Positions 9,780-22,252 of a stretch of 64,000 nt of DNA are shown here, in pieces. The translations under genes and the position numbers were made by a program. The notes beneath the pieces are model-generated. The model had not been told where the DNA came from. It saw only the letters and a list, made by a program, of their open reading frames with translations, and did not search any database. The DNA comes from Agrypnia vestita (Eukaryota > Arthropoda > Insecta > Trichoptera > Phryganeidae): the NCBI GenBank assembly GCA_016648135.1, contig JADDOH010010002.1, positions 62,001 to 126,000 on the forward strand, read 5' to 3'. How positions within the stretch are numbered: position 1 is the stretch's first letter; each line of letters starts with the position of its first letter.

Positions 9780-12371
9780 CTAGGGAATAATTCAGTATAT
9801 TCTAAATAAGTAATTCTCGGTGACTGCTTTCAAAACATTTTTTTAAACTTTTTTTGAATATTTCTGCCTTTGCTTTTATACCCCACGTAGATGGAAGGTA
9901 TCAACAAGAACATGTTATATTTTATAAATCTTGCGCTACGATATAAATTCTGCGTTTTCTGACAGAAAAATATTAACATATTTGTGTTAAAAACTTTAAC
10001 ACAAATGTTAAACTTTCGTGATATCAATTGGTCGCCACGTTCACTTGATTTAATCAATTGATTTTTTCCTTGGGACTATATAAAGAAAAGGATAATTCAA
10101 TACCTGAAAGACGGTATTCATACAGAAATCCCGGAAAGATTATCCCAAAAGTACGCCAAAATGTAATGAAAATTGTGATTGAAACTCGTGTTAGAGGTGC
10201 CTATTCAATCGACATTATTTTCCACATTAAATTCAAAAGAGTTTGATAAATTATCTATTATTTGTTTTCAAATAAAGATGTTTAATTGAAAATGTTATTT
10301 TAAAACAACATCGGCCGTCCGTATAAAAAACCACCTTGGATTTAGAACACCGAGCCGAAATCAAAATACATTTTAACTTAGTTAAACAAGAAGTGAGTGA
10401 TGTATTTTGTATTATATCAAAAGATAAATGTCTGGCGCTGTATTCACTCCATTTCGCGGGAATTTAGCATGATTGTGTTTATATTTTAATTAATTACAAT
10501 TTTGTGTACAGATAATGCGGTGATAGACTTGAATGTGTATTTATTTATACACTTCAAATTTTCGAGAAATGTACACTCTTCATTATTGACACGGTTGAGA
10601 TAAATAAACATATATTAAGTACCTACGCATATCGTTTAGTGTTCTGCTTAATGTCTTGACAATGATATGGTGTATTGATTTTATGATTTGCAAACGTGGC
10701 TCCTATCCTAAAACATGTTTTACGGATAAATGCGAAAATAAATCCTAATAATATCAAATTTATTTATACGATTTATTAACCAATTGATGACTAAGCGTAT
10801 CTATACCTATATAGCTCAATGCCTGTCTATATAGGTATACAAATTTATACCGTTTGACAGATCTGGTTCAAATTTTACATATTTATTATTTATTCGGAAA
10901 ATTTATCTGCCATCTCCCCTCTTCCACCTTACCTTATCCCCTCTCCCGATATATTCATTTCAGGAAATATAGTCACCCCACACCACTCTCCCGGACATCC
11001 CATCCACCTCCTGCCTGGATCAAAATAGAAACATCATTATTATTGAAAGATTTTGCAAAAAAATGGTACCCCAAACTCATTTTTAATTAAATCTTTAACC
11101 GCTAGTTTTTATATAATATATAAATGAAATAAATTAGTAAGATATTTGTATTAAGTTGATTTCGGAAGTAACAGACAGAATAAGCCAAATTTGTAATTAA
11201 TCCCTATGGATCCATTATTGAATGTGAGTGTCAAACAAAATATTCCTGACGCCAATGCACACTTGACTATTGGCTAAAATTAAGTGATACACATTTTAAA
11301 CCAAAAAAATCAATTAGCCATACTTTATAATAAAGCATATTTTTTAAATGATTTTTTCCAAATAGCATTCAGAGTTAATTTGATCAAGTATATATGTATC
11401 GTCTTGTGTATATGACTGAACTGTAAATAAGTATATGATAATGAGTGGGAGAAGAAGCGTTCAAGAATGAAGCAAACTTGATAGAAAATATTAGAAGACT
11501 TCCAGGGAGATGAGCAGCAAGAAAAGAGGTACCACAGTCAGAAGACAGAGCCTGTTTAAGGGATTGGAATACATACATTCTTACTGTAAACTTCAAAAAG
11601 GATGACAAATATGAAGATGTTCATAAATCACATCAAAACAAATCTACATAAAAAGAAAAGACATATGTTTTTGTTGTTTTATTCTATCTCCCTCTCAAGT
11701 TCCAACTTGTTTATAAGATATTTTTTATCCCTTTTTACGCACACGAACAAACATTTCATCACATATTCTGCGCCATAACAGTTAGTAGGTATTATATTTT
11801 ATTTATGAATCTAAGTCTGCTACCCACAAACGTCCTTTATCATTTCCAAAGTGAAGTAAATTATATAATATTCCGTCGATAGTAGGTACTCGCATGTGAA
11901 AGGTATAAAAAATGTAGATGAGCAGCTATAAATAACGAAAAAGCTCGCCTCTAATGCCCTCTTTTTCTATGGACATAATAATGGGCTGTCACTTTAGATC
12001 GGGCGAAAAAGCGGCAAACGTAATGTCGGCGAATTTGTCTATGGATAAAGAGAGAACTACTTTCAGATTTGAGTGGCGATCGTTGGGTACATTATTTAAA
12101 TGGCCGAAAATAAAACGACTGAGTTTGGTAATAATCCATTTTGCGACTGTCGCAGACGCATTGTCTCAAACTGTGTGCTATTGTTTTATTTATTAAGTAT
12201 GTAAAACTAGAGAATACACAATCCTTGTTCGCTGTCAAAATCAGAATGTGCCTGTGCTTTGAACAGTTATTAAGAATATTAATATTAATATTATACTTTA
12301 AAATAAAATTTAACGTATTAAGAATAAACTAATCAATATAGGTAACGAAATGACTTTTATGCCGACGCCAC
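9780..12371. other. No gene recognised; one hairpin
   Basis: AT-rich, with only short chance frames (for example 10854-11090 +, proline/serine-rich, and 11954-12196 +). At about 10806-10843, TATACCTATATAG and CTATATAGGTATA form a 13-bp inverted repeat around a 12-base loop. Confidence 0.5.
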
Positions 12372-12373
12372 AC

Positions 12374-12654
12374 TAGGCGTATCTTACGCCGCGTCTTTTC
12401 GGTCGCGTGGAGAACATATACACGTGCGGACAATCCGTCAAATGTGGCGCGTTCCATTTTAAAACATGAGATGCAACGTCTCCGATTTTACGTTGAAGTA
12501 AGTTCCGCGGGCGGAGAACCGAACAGACGCCGAAGCGAGCGTTCCGCCGGCGGAACGACCGATGATCCGCATAGTGTGTTCGGTAAGCGCACATTGTATG
12601 GAAAGAAATGTAGCGGCGTTCCGCGGCATCAATGACGCGACGGAAGATACGCCT
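12374..12654. mobile_element. GC-rich MITE with CTAGGCGTATCTT termini
   Basis: The left end CTAGGCGTATCTTACGCCGC and the right end, reverse complemented, CTAGGCGTATCTTCCGTCGC form ~23-bp imperfect terminal inverted repeats around ~280 bp of markedly GC-rich DNA (CCGCCGGCGGAACG palindrome near 12547). No coding motif. Open frames on both strands reflect base composition. The target duplication could not be fixed and the superfamily is unknown. Confidence 0.75.
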
Positions 12655-12657
12655 AGC

Positions 12658-13136
12658 ATTTTAATACATACCTACATTATTTATTTTCGAACAATTAATA
12701 CATTTCAGACTTCCTAAAATTTTAAATGATTAGCTAAATGTAAATATTAGAAAGAGATCTACCAATAAATTCTTTACTTTAAACTTTAGGTTTAAAAAAG
12801 CTTCTATATCACAATCCGGTCAAAAACCACATCAGATCCTCCAGACTTGGTATGTCGCGTACCAGACTCGAGAGCTTTGCAATCTCACCCTTTCAAAATT
12901 TGATTCTGTAAAGCGCCCTTGAGGTGAACCTCACGAAAACGGATAAGTGCAATTCAGCGCCATTATCAGTCCACTTACATCAGCAGGCAGGCGACGCCTA
13001 CGGCCCGGGGCAGAAACTAACTTTTCTGTTTAACTAAAACTAAAAAAAAACTTTCAATGACATTAAATACACATTGTTTGAACTTCGATCAAACTAACAT
13101 TATACATGAATGATTTTCTATCCTTTCATCGTTTTT
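12658..13136. other. No gene recognised
   Basis: AT-rich, with a slightly GC-richer part at 12820-13010. No motif identified. Confidence 0.5.
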
Positions 13137-13406
13137 ACTCCCTTTCTTTTAACTCGTAGCGTCTGCTTGCTTGCTTGTCTGACGAAAAAACTTTGGATCG
13201 ATTTTTAACCCTTTTCCTGTGATCAAATCGAGCTGAAACTTTGCAGGCAGACTCATGGCGACGATAAAAATGAACTTAAATGTTTTAAAAAAATTATTAA
13301 TTATAGTATAATTTTGGATTTTTAGACATTTTAATGGTTTTTTCAAATTGGAATCATTCTGTAGCCATAGCATAGTCACGAAACCTGATTCAAAGCGAAA
13401 GGGAGT
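13137..13406 (+). mobile_element. MITE family R1, copy 1
   Basis: Bounded by ACTCCCTTTC (13137-13146) and GAAAGGGAGT (13397-13406), 10-bp terminal inverted repeats, 270 bp long. Internal landmarks AACTCGTAGCGTCTGCTTGC, TTTGGATCGATTTTTAACCC and GAGCTGAAACTTTGCA recur in copies at 36131-36416 (-), 56588-57066 (+) and 61736-61835 (-). No coding capacity. Confidence 0.78.
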
Positions 13407-13809
13407 ATTGTTAAACTTGATTTTTATGGGTAAGTTTTTTTATTTATTTTCTTATTTATTCTTTAAATAGGTAATAAAATAATATATATTATTTTATTAC
13501 CTACTCTTACAATTTGTTATGTTTTTTTCATTCTTAATGTCAACAATAGATACTTCATTCCACTATGATCTGCACGCATGATCTTCTCTTGAATATGTTC
13601 GTCTCCTGAAAAAAGGTTGGAGACTGTCACACCCTTTTATTTGTTCTATCTTGATGAATTTTCGTAACAGTATTCCAAGGAACAAATGGAATAAATCTCA
13701 GAAATCCAGTTGAGACATACTTCACTATTGTACTTCAATATAACTAAATATTGATAAACAGAAGGTATAAAATCTCAATGGTTTATAATGTTTAAAGTTT
13801 GACATACAA
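13407..13809. other. No gene recognised
   Basis: AT-rich. A short palindrome ATAATATATATTAT near 13480-13495 and flanking inverted TAGGTAATAAAATAATA words are the only structure. Confidence 0.5.
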
Positions 13810-13885
13810 CAAACGTAAAGTAAGGTACGTGCGGGAAAATTTCTGAGAATACAGCCTGAATTCAGAGTCAATACTTAGATGATTT

Positions 13886-13957
13886 AAAGGTTAAAGTACG
13901 CCTTAAAAGTGTTATTTTGTGTTGAAAATGACACCTTTGAGGCGTACCTTGACCTGA
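13886..13957. repeat. Hairpin 1 of a three-hairpin cluster
   Basis: An imperfect inverted repeat: AGGTTAAAGTACGCCTTAAA on the left and, reverse complemented from the right, AGGTCAAGGTACGCCTCAAA, continuing through GTGTTATTTT / GTGTCATTTT. Arms ~33 bp with transition-type mismatches and a loop of only a few bases. Confidence 0.75.
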
Positions 13958-13984
13958 ATTTGAGCCATTGTGAGGTACGAAAAC

Positions 13985-14027
13985 CGATAGAGGTCTCTAA
14001 AGACGCATTCTTTGAAGACCTCTATCG
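13985..14027. repeat. Hairpin 2 of a three-hairpin cluster
   Basis: CGATAGAGGTCT (13985-13996) pairs perfectly with AGACCTCTATCG (14016-14027). The inner stem TAAAGA/TCTTTG extends it. Confidence 0.75.
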
Positions 14028-14053
14028 ATTATGGAAGTATGATACAATCCCTA

Positions 14054-14103
14054 CCACAGACAAATTTTTATGAGTCGAAAATCTCATAAAAATTTGTCTG
14101 TGG
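14054..14103. repeat. Hairpin 3: perfect 21-bp stem, 8-base loop
   Basis: CCACAGACAAATTTTTATGA+G (14054-14074) is the exact reverse complement of 14083-14103, with loop TCGAAAAT. The stem has no mismatch, so it is either young or maintained. It could be a recent snap-back duplication, part of a foldback element, or a small-RNA precursor. Confidence 0.85.
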
Positions 14104-15921
14104 CCCCGAGACTATTCTTGAGAATGCCAGAAATTTGAGTCAAAATTGTTTATTGTCAGTGGCTGATCAATAGATAAGACTGCTTTGAAAAGAATGAGAT
14201 ATTTTTTATTTCTTCATTCAGTGTGCTGTCAAAGTGTTCAATATTAGGGATCCCTACGGATATAGACGCCCCACTGCTTATTCCACTGTAATAGTCTGTA
14301 TTTCAATTCTTTCTATTATACTACCTATTTCTATAGAAACATAAACGAATCCGAAATTCACGAATAAGATTGGGGCATCCTTTATTTTGGAATGTTTATT
14401 CCCAGCATATTCTCAAACAAACGATCTTATTTGAAGCAACCCGTATTGTCGTATCATTCTTTATTACGAATATGCCTTTTTTATTCCAATTTATATCGCA
14501 TTTTATATCCAAACACGCTTGGCAAAGTGAAATAACGCTATTAAATACGACGCCATTGTGGGCGCGTATTTATATTGGATATTTTAGTTGGCCGTTTTCT
14601 AATTCTGGCAATCTTTTTTTTATTCTTTCTTTGTTAAGAATCAACCGACAATATAATCTCACTGTTATTATTTTGGCAGATATTTTTTTACGAAAGAAGT
14701 ACTAAAATGTTCTTTTAGGTATTATCGATATAATTTTTGTCACGTGCATATTTTTTTGTTTTTATTGCTGATATTTTGTGATAAAAGCCGGAGTAGTTAA
14801 ATTAAAATTATTAGTGTCTTAGACATATTATTACTTTAGGGATTAGGGATTGGGGACATTCTTTCGATGTAATACATTCATCTCGTCTAAAGAACTATTT
14901 TGGTTCATCTTCATACATTACCTATACTCTGTGTATCTTCTTATTTTTAAAAAATGTTATAAAATTGTAATCTTTTAAAATGTATCCCGATAGAATTATC
15001 TATCTTTAACAGCCATTAACGACCTGTTGACAATCTGTATGTTAAAAAATAAATATGACTGTTTTGATAGAGCATGTTAATACGTCATAAGATTCTGGTG
15101 AGACACCTCTCGGCTTTCTTAGTAGGACCGTATAGCTTAATTAACACACGAGTTATTAGAGTTAAATATTAGAGCGACGCTAATTGTCTCGTCCCTCTAT
15201 CGGTGCTTCTTGTAGGTCAAATGTCAGTCCATTTACTATTGTTTTTAAAGATCTTGAAAAGTAAAGACATCTACTTTTTAAAATTTTCTTTATTCCAGGT
15301 TTACACTCAAGTGTTACACGTCTGACATCTAGGTTTTCCGACAAAACAAAACTGAATATTTCACACGAAGCTCGAATTGGATTTAGTGTGTCCTGGAACA
15401 AAGCTACTCACAGATATTGAACATTTTGCATTCACAGCGATTTTCTCGTAGTTTTGGCAGCCATTTTGGCACCATTGCGAATGCCGCGGGTGGGATTGAA
15501 TTATTTATTGTAGCCGTTGGAATTTATCTCTGGTCATGGGAAGGCTGCCGACATCTTGTCTTTTTTTCACGGAAATTTATGTTTTAACCGAATCTTGTTT
15601 AAATATTTGATTCGCCGGCGGAATTTCTGTTCTCCTTTCGGAAGGAATTGTAGTTTTTGTCTCGTGTAACGTTTTTCGCATCTTTGTGATTACCTACACC
15701 CGTATACATTGAGAGATGAATATTGAAATTTGAAAATGGAAAAACAATTCATTATTGAAACATTTTCGTAGAACTAAGTAGAGTTAATTATTAAAAACAG
15801 ATAAATGGAACGAAATCTTATTACGGTCATTACATCTATCACCAATTGTGTATTTAACTTCCAAAATTCCAATGTTAAGTCTGTATGACTCATTCGTATA
15901 AAATTATACAGAGTTGAAATA
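14104..15921. other. No gene recognised
   Basis: AT-rich, frames up to 111 aa (14370-14705 +) rich in I/F/L, as expected from AT bias. Bases about 15015-15050 (CGACCTGTTGACAATCTGTA) match about 47740-47765, a small dispersed repeat of unknown type. Confidence 0.5.
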
Positions 15922-16085
15922 AAACCCCTTTTTAGGCGAGAGGACTGAGACACAGCGGAAGTACGCCCCCCCTGCGCATATATTTAAGACACGTTTATAA
16001 TGCATTAAATCATCTATTAAACAAAGCGTATTTTTTACAATAGACGTTTTTTTTCAAATTTCGTTCAAAACTAAGCCTTTTCAAA
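15922..16085 (+). repeat. Dispersed repeat R2, copy 1
   Basis: The sequence from CTTTTTAGGCGAGAGG through GCATATATTTAAG, AAACAAAGCGTATTTTT and CAATAGACG matches 26092-26265 with many differences. Old, non-coding, unclassified. Confidence 0.6.
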
Positions 16086-18489
16086 TAAAAACGTCATTTC
16101 GTAATAAAGCTTTTTGTTAAGAAATTATAATTTTTAATTTTTAATTATTTAGTTTTACCTTTTCATGACTGTTTTAAAATTAACAAACTCGTAGCAATCT
16201 TTATAAACAAGTCAAACATACCAAGTGTAATCAAAACGCGAACCAAAAAATATCCGTGTTAGGTATGTTTCCAATGCCTTTTGTTTATCCCTTTATTCCT
16301 TCTTGTTTATTGCCTTTTGTTTATTCCAAAACTTGTGCCGACCGACTCCTAACTAGTCGCAATGTTTACTGCCCGCTGGCACAGTATAATAAATACATAC
16401 AGTATGTTATCTTGGCAGTGTCCTTGAAATAAATACCTACGGCCGCTTGGTACTTAAACTTGGTTAAACACGCACCAGGGCTGCTCATTGACTGACTCTT
16501 TATGGTTTGGGGTGCCATAAATTGACCTAAATGTATGCGTGGGAGCATCTCACCCTGCTTGCGTCCGTACGTTACTGCAGCCCTGCAGCGACTGAGCAGT
16601 TCGAAGTATACCGAGATTTCGAAGGGCGTCGTTTCGGCTGTTTGTATGAAGATATAATACTGTATGCTTTACTATACTGTGCCGCTGGCTAATGGAAGAA
16701 AGAGAGCAATAGCTTGTGCTCTCGCCATTTATAGCCGCGCCTCTTTGTACTCCTGGGAAGGTGGCAGGCCTGAGTATGCCGCGTTATGAATTTTTTTTCA
16801 ATTTTTAATTTTTATTTATTATAGTCGTCATATCATAGTTCATAATTTCATGAATACAATAATAATATCAAACAATAAAAACGTTTTACTTGCCATAAAA
16901 GATATGACGCTCGTGCTTATGGTAAAAGCAATCACATTAGTTCATTTCTTGGATATTAAAATTGTAATAGTAAGGTGTTATGAATATTGAGTAACTAAAT
17001 AAATAAATATATAGTGAAGCTCATGGAAATTTCAAAGTTTTTTAAAATGATTTTTTTAGTTAATTTATATATGTAGTAAGGTCGATTTTTTGATTTGGGC
17101 ATATTTAAAGTTAGAAATGTTCTTGTAGACCTGGAAGTAAGAGAATCCATTACATATTTTTCTTTAAAGATTTGTAGTAATGATTTTTTTTTTAATTTCC
17201 ATAGCAGTAGGAATACAAAATTCTTGGAAAAATCGATTTGCAGGGTAGGTTCTGTTTTTTTTTTAAATAACTTTAATTATAATTTTTTGTGCTACTAAGA
17301 GTGTTTAATGATGTTTTATATGATCCTCCCCACCCAATTATGCCACATTGTAGTATTGTTTGAATTGAAGCATAATACACAATTTTAATTGTCTTTGGTT
17401 CATGTCTATATATTTTGGTGGCCTGTGATATATCGAAAAACTATAAAAGTCTCTCATTTTAGTACAATCAGCCTGCTTTATTTGGTGTTGACATCAATAA
17501 AACTCATTCTAAGTTCATTTTATTCCTGTACTTATCCCTATTATCAATATCTTTCTCATACTTACTTTCATGTCTTATCAAACATGCTTCCCAAATATAA
17601 AATATATTTGTTTAAAATTTTAAAATATTAACTACCAGTATTTTGCAATCATAACATTTGTTTAACTAATATTTAAGTGCATACGTAAACCTAATCTGAA
17701 TGCAAATGTCGACAAATCTATGATATTTTAACTGGTTATAAAAATATTTACGAAAAATAACATTTGAATGGTGCCAACCTAGCTTTTAAATGAGTTTTTA
17801 CCCTGACAGCCTAAATATGTCATCTGCGCTGTAGATCTGCTCACTTCATACTTTAATTCGGCATTAATATCAAAATTACATATATGACTTGTATTTCAAA
17901 ATGCGTGAGAAAGAAATATGTGACAGATAAAGAAAATAAGATAGAATGTAATGTTGAATTTAATCTTTAACCAGGGTGTTATTTTTATCTTTAATTACGT
18001 TTAGCTCTCGCGTAGTAATTACTCTGTAAATTAATTAACTTTAACTTTTCCTCGTTCGTAATCCGGGCTGGAGCTACACACGCATGAAATTAAATATGTT
18101 AATCCCTTTTAGAATTGTTGCGAACGTCAGACGAGCTACTTTGGGAATTTTTGACGACAGTTACGAGGTGGGCCTTTTGAGGATCTGTACAGACTACGGT
18201 GACGTCATCTTCTACCTGATCTCCGCCCTGGGTTCAAGGATCTTGATTAATTGATTTACAGCAACCCCTAAGTCAAATCCAGGTAATCTATTCGTCAGGT
18301 CGATTCGTGGTCGTGAAAGCAATGACACCACGGCCAAAACTATTCTGTATCGTCCATTATTAAATTTTGTCACAAAATTCCAAAAGATAAAAAGTTTCAG
18401 AACAATCTAGAAGATTTTAGAAAAAAACGAAGCATGCGAAATTATACCAGATCTTTGAGAAATTTGAAACTTTATAAATACGTGGTGGT
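16086..18489. other. No gene recognised
   Basis: Mostly AT-rich. A somewhat GC-richer patch at 16320-16770 contains no supported frame. The 67- and 80-aa frames near 17.1-17.6 kb are hydrophobic AT-bias frames. Confidence 0.5.
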
Positions 18490-18574
18490 GAACACAGCCT
18501 TGTTTTTGTCAGCGACAAAACTTCAAATAAGCGAATGAGAGAGTGTTAGCAATACCATAGAAACGGCGAGAAAC

Positions 18575-18670
18575 AAGCGAACATATTATAACATATACTG
18601 CGTGTGGAATGTTATAATAGCGAATCAGTACGAACTACAGAACAGTGTTTGAGTTTAGTTTGTGCCCAGT
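18575..18670 (+). repeat. Dispersed repeat R4, copy 1
   Basis: GCGAATCAGTACGAACTACAG and the following GTGTTTGAGTTTAGTTTGTG resemble 37135-37200 (GATTAGTACGAATTACAG, GTGCTTCAATTAAGTCTGTG). It could be a retroelement end. Borders unclear. Confidence 0.45.
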
Positions 18671-18784
18671 AAGAGATCTAGCCCACAAAACTTTAAAAAG
18701 CAGATTTCTGCCTATATTCGTATTAACGTTTGGTCTAATATCAATAGTTATGAAGATAAGTAACTTCAGAGTTTGCATTTTTAA

Positions 18785-18876
18785 TTGAACTGGACTGAGA
18801 TCAATGGAGGAAGACTCTTGAGGAGGCCTAGACCTACCAGGTGTTGTAGAGCCAACAGTGATGATGATGATGAATA
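18785..18876 (+). mobile_element. LINE family D, extreme 3' end fragment
   Basis: GAGGAGGCCTAGACCTACCA and the terminal GATGATGATGATGA repeat match the 3' end of the LINE at 42640-43131. A heavily 5'-truncated copy of ~90 bp. Confidence 0.7.
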
Positions 18877-19669
18877 ATTTAAATGTTTTCGACATATGTC
18901 TCGAAATTCTTTTAGAAACATCACACGTTCATAAATAAGTAGGTTTATTTTGTTTTAGAATATTTTAGAGATGTTATCCTGAAAATACGGGAGACTGGGA
19001 GATATTCCTATGTATGTACCAGTACGTTGCGTATATTATTAATCTGTCCTATGAAGCATACCTTCAGACTACTGTGTAAGTGTTCTGAGATCCTAATCCG
19101 ACTATAAACCGCATTGTTGGCTTCCTCCATCTGTGTGTGTGTGTGCAATGCTTTGTTGAAAATTATATTATATAAAATATAATTGTCAGAAGGCTGAATA
19201 ATTCCGACTGGATTGTTAGGCGACTTGAAACGAAATGAAGTTCGGTACAGGGAAAGATTTAGCGAGGAAATTAAGCATTCCGTTTATTTAATTACATATG
19301 GTGAAGTGGTGAAGAGAATAAAGGGCCGAGGGGTGGGAAGGGAATTTCAAGGGAATCTATTCATGTATTTTTATTTGAATACGATCCATTTCTATCTACT
19401 AGAAATCGGCAGTAAATACATTTTCGTTATTTTTATTTGGAAATAATTTAAATATTTCTTTACCTTTAGAGAACTCTGTAATTATTTTTGAGATATTTTA
19501 TAAACGTCGAAATAAGGAGCAAATTAAGGTTTGTCTGTAGCTCATTCCATTCATAATAATATAAGAAATGAGTGCTGAAGGCAACAGAGATGTTAATAAA
19601 TAAATTTAATAAAAAAATAAAGAAATCAACTATTAAAAATATTTTGCTGCTGCTGTATACGGGATTCGA
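18877..19669. other. No gene recognised
   Basis: AT-rich, with a short (GT)n run at about 19133-19145. The 77-aa frame at 19213-19446 has no recognisable motif. Confidence 0.5.
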
Positions 19670-19735
19670 ACCAACGGATCTCCACTCTATCCGGAAATGG
19701 CGCGTTATCCAATTACACCACAGCGGCCTAGTACA
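19660..19735 (-). mobile_element. tRNA-like SINE head or tRNA relic
   Basis: The minus strand reads GCTGTGGTGTAATTGGATAA (A-box region) and GGTTCGAATCCC (B-box). The anticodon arm does not form a 5-bp/7-base loop, so it is not a working tRNA. An A/T-rich tail follows towards lower coordinates, as in a SINE. Confidence 0.6.
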
Positions 19736-19821
19736 TTGCCGTCAATTTTTCGACCTTTTAATGTAGTCTCTTTTTGTTGATTGATTAATACGCATATTAA
19801 TTTACTTTTAACACAACTTTT

Positions 19822-19862
19822 TTCGAAAGACGCAGTCATTCTCATCATCAGGTTGTAACGAT
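19822..19862 (-). ncRNA. Degenerate hammerhead-ribozyme-like motif
   Basis: Minus strand: CTGATGA, stem II about GAGA...TCTTTC with interruptions, GAA, and an ACAAC/GTTGT helix I match. Helix III is not convincing. A decayed member of the group. Confidence 0.4.
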
Positions 19863-20984
19863 ATTGGCATAGGCATAGGCATAGGATATTTGAATAGTCA
19901 AATAGACATTGCTGAAAAATTATACGAAAATATCTATCTGCTAAAGTTTATAATAAAGAGAAGCTTCACAACCCGTTAAATACTCTATAATTAAATATTT
20001 GCCGGATAAGTAGGTGCGGGCGAGCTTTATTATTTCTGCACGCGGGCGTGTAAAGCAGGCTTTATGTTATTTTGTTTAACGAGATGGACCAATCACAGAT
20101 GCGCCGTTAGCACCGAATCTGACCAATGAGAGTGGTTCTGGGAGTTAGACTTGACTTTTACACGCAAGTTGGAATCAAAGATGGAGGGGAGATAGGGACT
20201 ATTTTTAGGTGATAGAAAAGAGAAAGCGGCACTTGAGTTTTCAGCTTGAAGGTCGGCCGAGGCTTTGTCGAGGAGAGTCCGAAGTAAGGAAGTTAATTTA
20301 ACTGGACCGAGGAAAAAGCCGGAGGTTGATAATAATTCAAAGGAGAATTGGAACAGTGAACAGATAAGCATTTCCAATATTATTTATTTCTATTGCCTTT
20401 TATGTGTATTATATTTGGAACCTTATATTACTATGCGCTCATCAGATTTAATAATTCATAGTTTTGTGTGATAATCCAGCGGGCGTTCTTTCCTAATACT
20501 TGTGTAACTTTCAAATATGCGGAGGAATTTTGTGTTGTCTGTGCTGGCGATTGAATGCACGGATTTCTATATGATTTGTATTGTTTTGGAAATGATTGGG
20601 ATCGGAGTATTTATGGGGTTTTGATATCACGATTGTCAGTGTGATATAAATTCAAATCGTGCGAGGAATTTCCTACAAATAATATATTTTAAAAATGCAT
20701 CTGGATTTTATATTTATTTTATTAAAACATGAATGTGTGGTTTATTTGAACTCGTTACATGTTTGTATTGCGTGTCATTGGGCAATCGTTTTAAACACAA
20801 TTTATTCCTATCAAGTTCTTATAAAGACGTATTTCGAATTGTATATATTGTATCTATTTAGATTAAGCCGCATTTATTAATTCTAGAAAGGGTTTTCTGC
20901 TTCGGATGCAAGATATTATTTACAGGTCAGCCTGGCATATGAATAAAAATTGTTATACTACCGCCGTCTATCGAACTCAAACAA

Positions 20985-21420
20985 GTTAACCTTCGGTCTT
21001 CCGTAGCCGTGATGGTTTTTCATGTGACATTGTTTTATTCATTCAATATTAGATATTTGAAATGTTTTCTAGAACATTTTTCACTATTGTGGGCAGTTCG
21101 CGGTGTGTTCAGGGGTGGTTAACCTTCGGCCTTCCGTAATCGCGATAGTTATTCATATGACATTGTTTTTATTCATTCAATATTAGATATTTGAAATGTT
21201 TTCTACAACATTTTCCATTATTATGGGCAGTTTGCGGTTAGATCAGGGGTAGTTAACCTTCGGTCTTCCGTAGCCGTGATAGTTATTCATATGACATTGT
21301 TTTTATTCATTCAATATTAGATATTTGAAATGTTTTTTACAACATTTTCCATTATTGTGGGCAGTTCGCGGTTTGTTCAGGGGTAGTTAACCTTCGGTCT
21401 TCCGTGATCACGTTATTTAC
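20985..21420 (+). repeat. Tandem repeat, ~133-bp unit, about 3.3 copies
   Basis: Units start with GTTAACCTTCGG at 20985, 21118, 21252 and 21386. Each continues with TTCCGTAGCCGTGAT, ATGACATTGTTTTATTCATT, AATATTAGATATTTGAAATG and GGGCAGTTCGCGG. The third-to-fourth boundary is well conserved and the last unit is incomplete. Confidence 0.88.
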
Positions 21421-21519
21421 TTATATGACAGATTGTTTTGCTTTGTTCGTTTAATATAAGTAATATCATATTTTTATGAGTTACCGTAATTATTTATCTA
21501 TATGATTTTATTATTGAGA

Positions 21520-21750
21520 GTGATGCAACGAATACTACTTTCACGAATACGAATATCGGGCCTACTATTCGGAGAATACGAATGCGAGTGTTTCCATCAA
21601 GGTGGGGGGGGGGGGAACTTGAACATACTTGTAAATATAATAACCTTGATGCGACGAATACTACCTTCACGAATACGAATGTTACGCCTACTATTCGGTG
21701 AATACGAATGCGAATATTTCCACCAAGGTGGGGGAGAACGCAAGCATACT
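21520..21750 (+). repeat. Direct repeat, two ~100-bp units
   Basis: GATGCGACGAATACTACCTT / GATGCAACGAATACTACTTT with CACGAATACGAAT, CCTACTATTCGGNGAATACG and TTTCCANCAAGGTGGGGG occur at about 21520-21620 and 21648-21750. Within each unit ACGAATACGAAT is itself repeated. Confidence 0.82.
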
Positions 21751-21797
21751 TGTAATTGTATTGTTTATGTCTGCTTGTGATATCACTATACGGCGTA

Positions 21798-22252
21798 GAT
21801 GAACTAGTTTGAAAGGGCTTATGTTCTGTATGTGCTTGGCGTAGAGGGAATAGTCTTCTTGTTTCTAGGATCTAATACAGTTTTACAGGTGCTGATATTG
21901 AAATATATATATATATATATATATACAAGGAAAACACTATTTTGGGAATCACTAACTGGATGACAGATATTGCAGCACACATACACACAAGGAGGACGTT
22001 ATGTTAAATACATGACTGGAAGGTTGTTATTGGAAAACACAGGCGCTACTAGAGGATATGGACAGTTTACAGAGAACTTCAACTTCTGTTCGGACCTTTT
22101 ACTATTACTATTCTTTCGCCTTTTTGCTTAACCGTGGATGAACTAGATTGAAGGGGTTTATGTTCTGTATGTGCTCGGCGTAGAGGGAATAGTTTTCTTG
22201 TTTCTAGGATCTAATACAGTTTTACAGGCGCTGATATTAAAATATATATACA
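21798..22252 (+). repeat. Direct repeat of ~110 bp, spacing ~336 bp
   Basis: GATGAACTAGTTTGAAAGGG (21798) and GATGAACTAGATTGAAGGGG (22137) both continue through TATGTTCTGTATGTGCT, GGCGTAGAGGGAATAGT and TCTAGGATCTAATACAGTTT, ending in AAATATATA. A (TA)n run follows the first copy (21899-21925). The ~230-bp spacer holds further GGCGCT/GGTGCTGATATT variants. Confidence 0.82.

Noticed and set aside
14370..14705. 111-aa plus-strand frame rich in I, F and L
   Set aside because: Composition expected from AT-rich DNA; no motif, no splice or promoter support.
19660..19735. Functional tRNA gene on the minus strand
   Set aside because: B-box is good but the anticodon arm cannot form a 5-bp stem with a 7-base loop.
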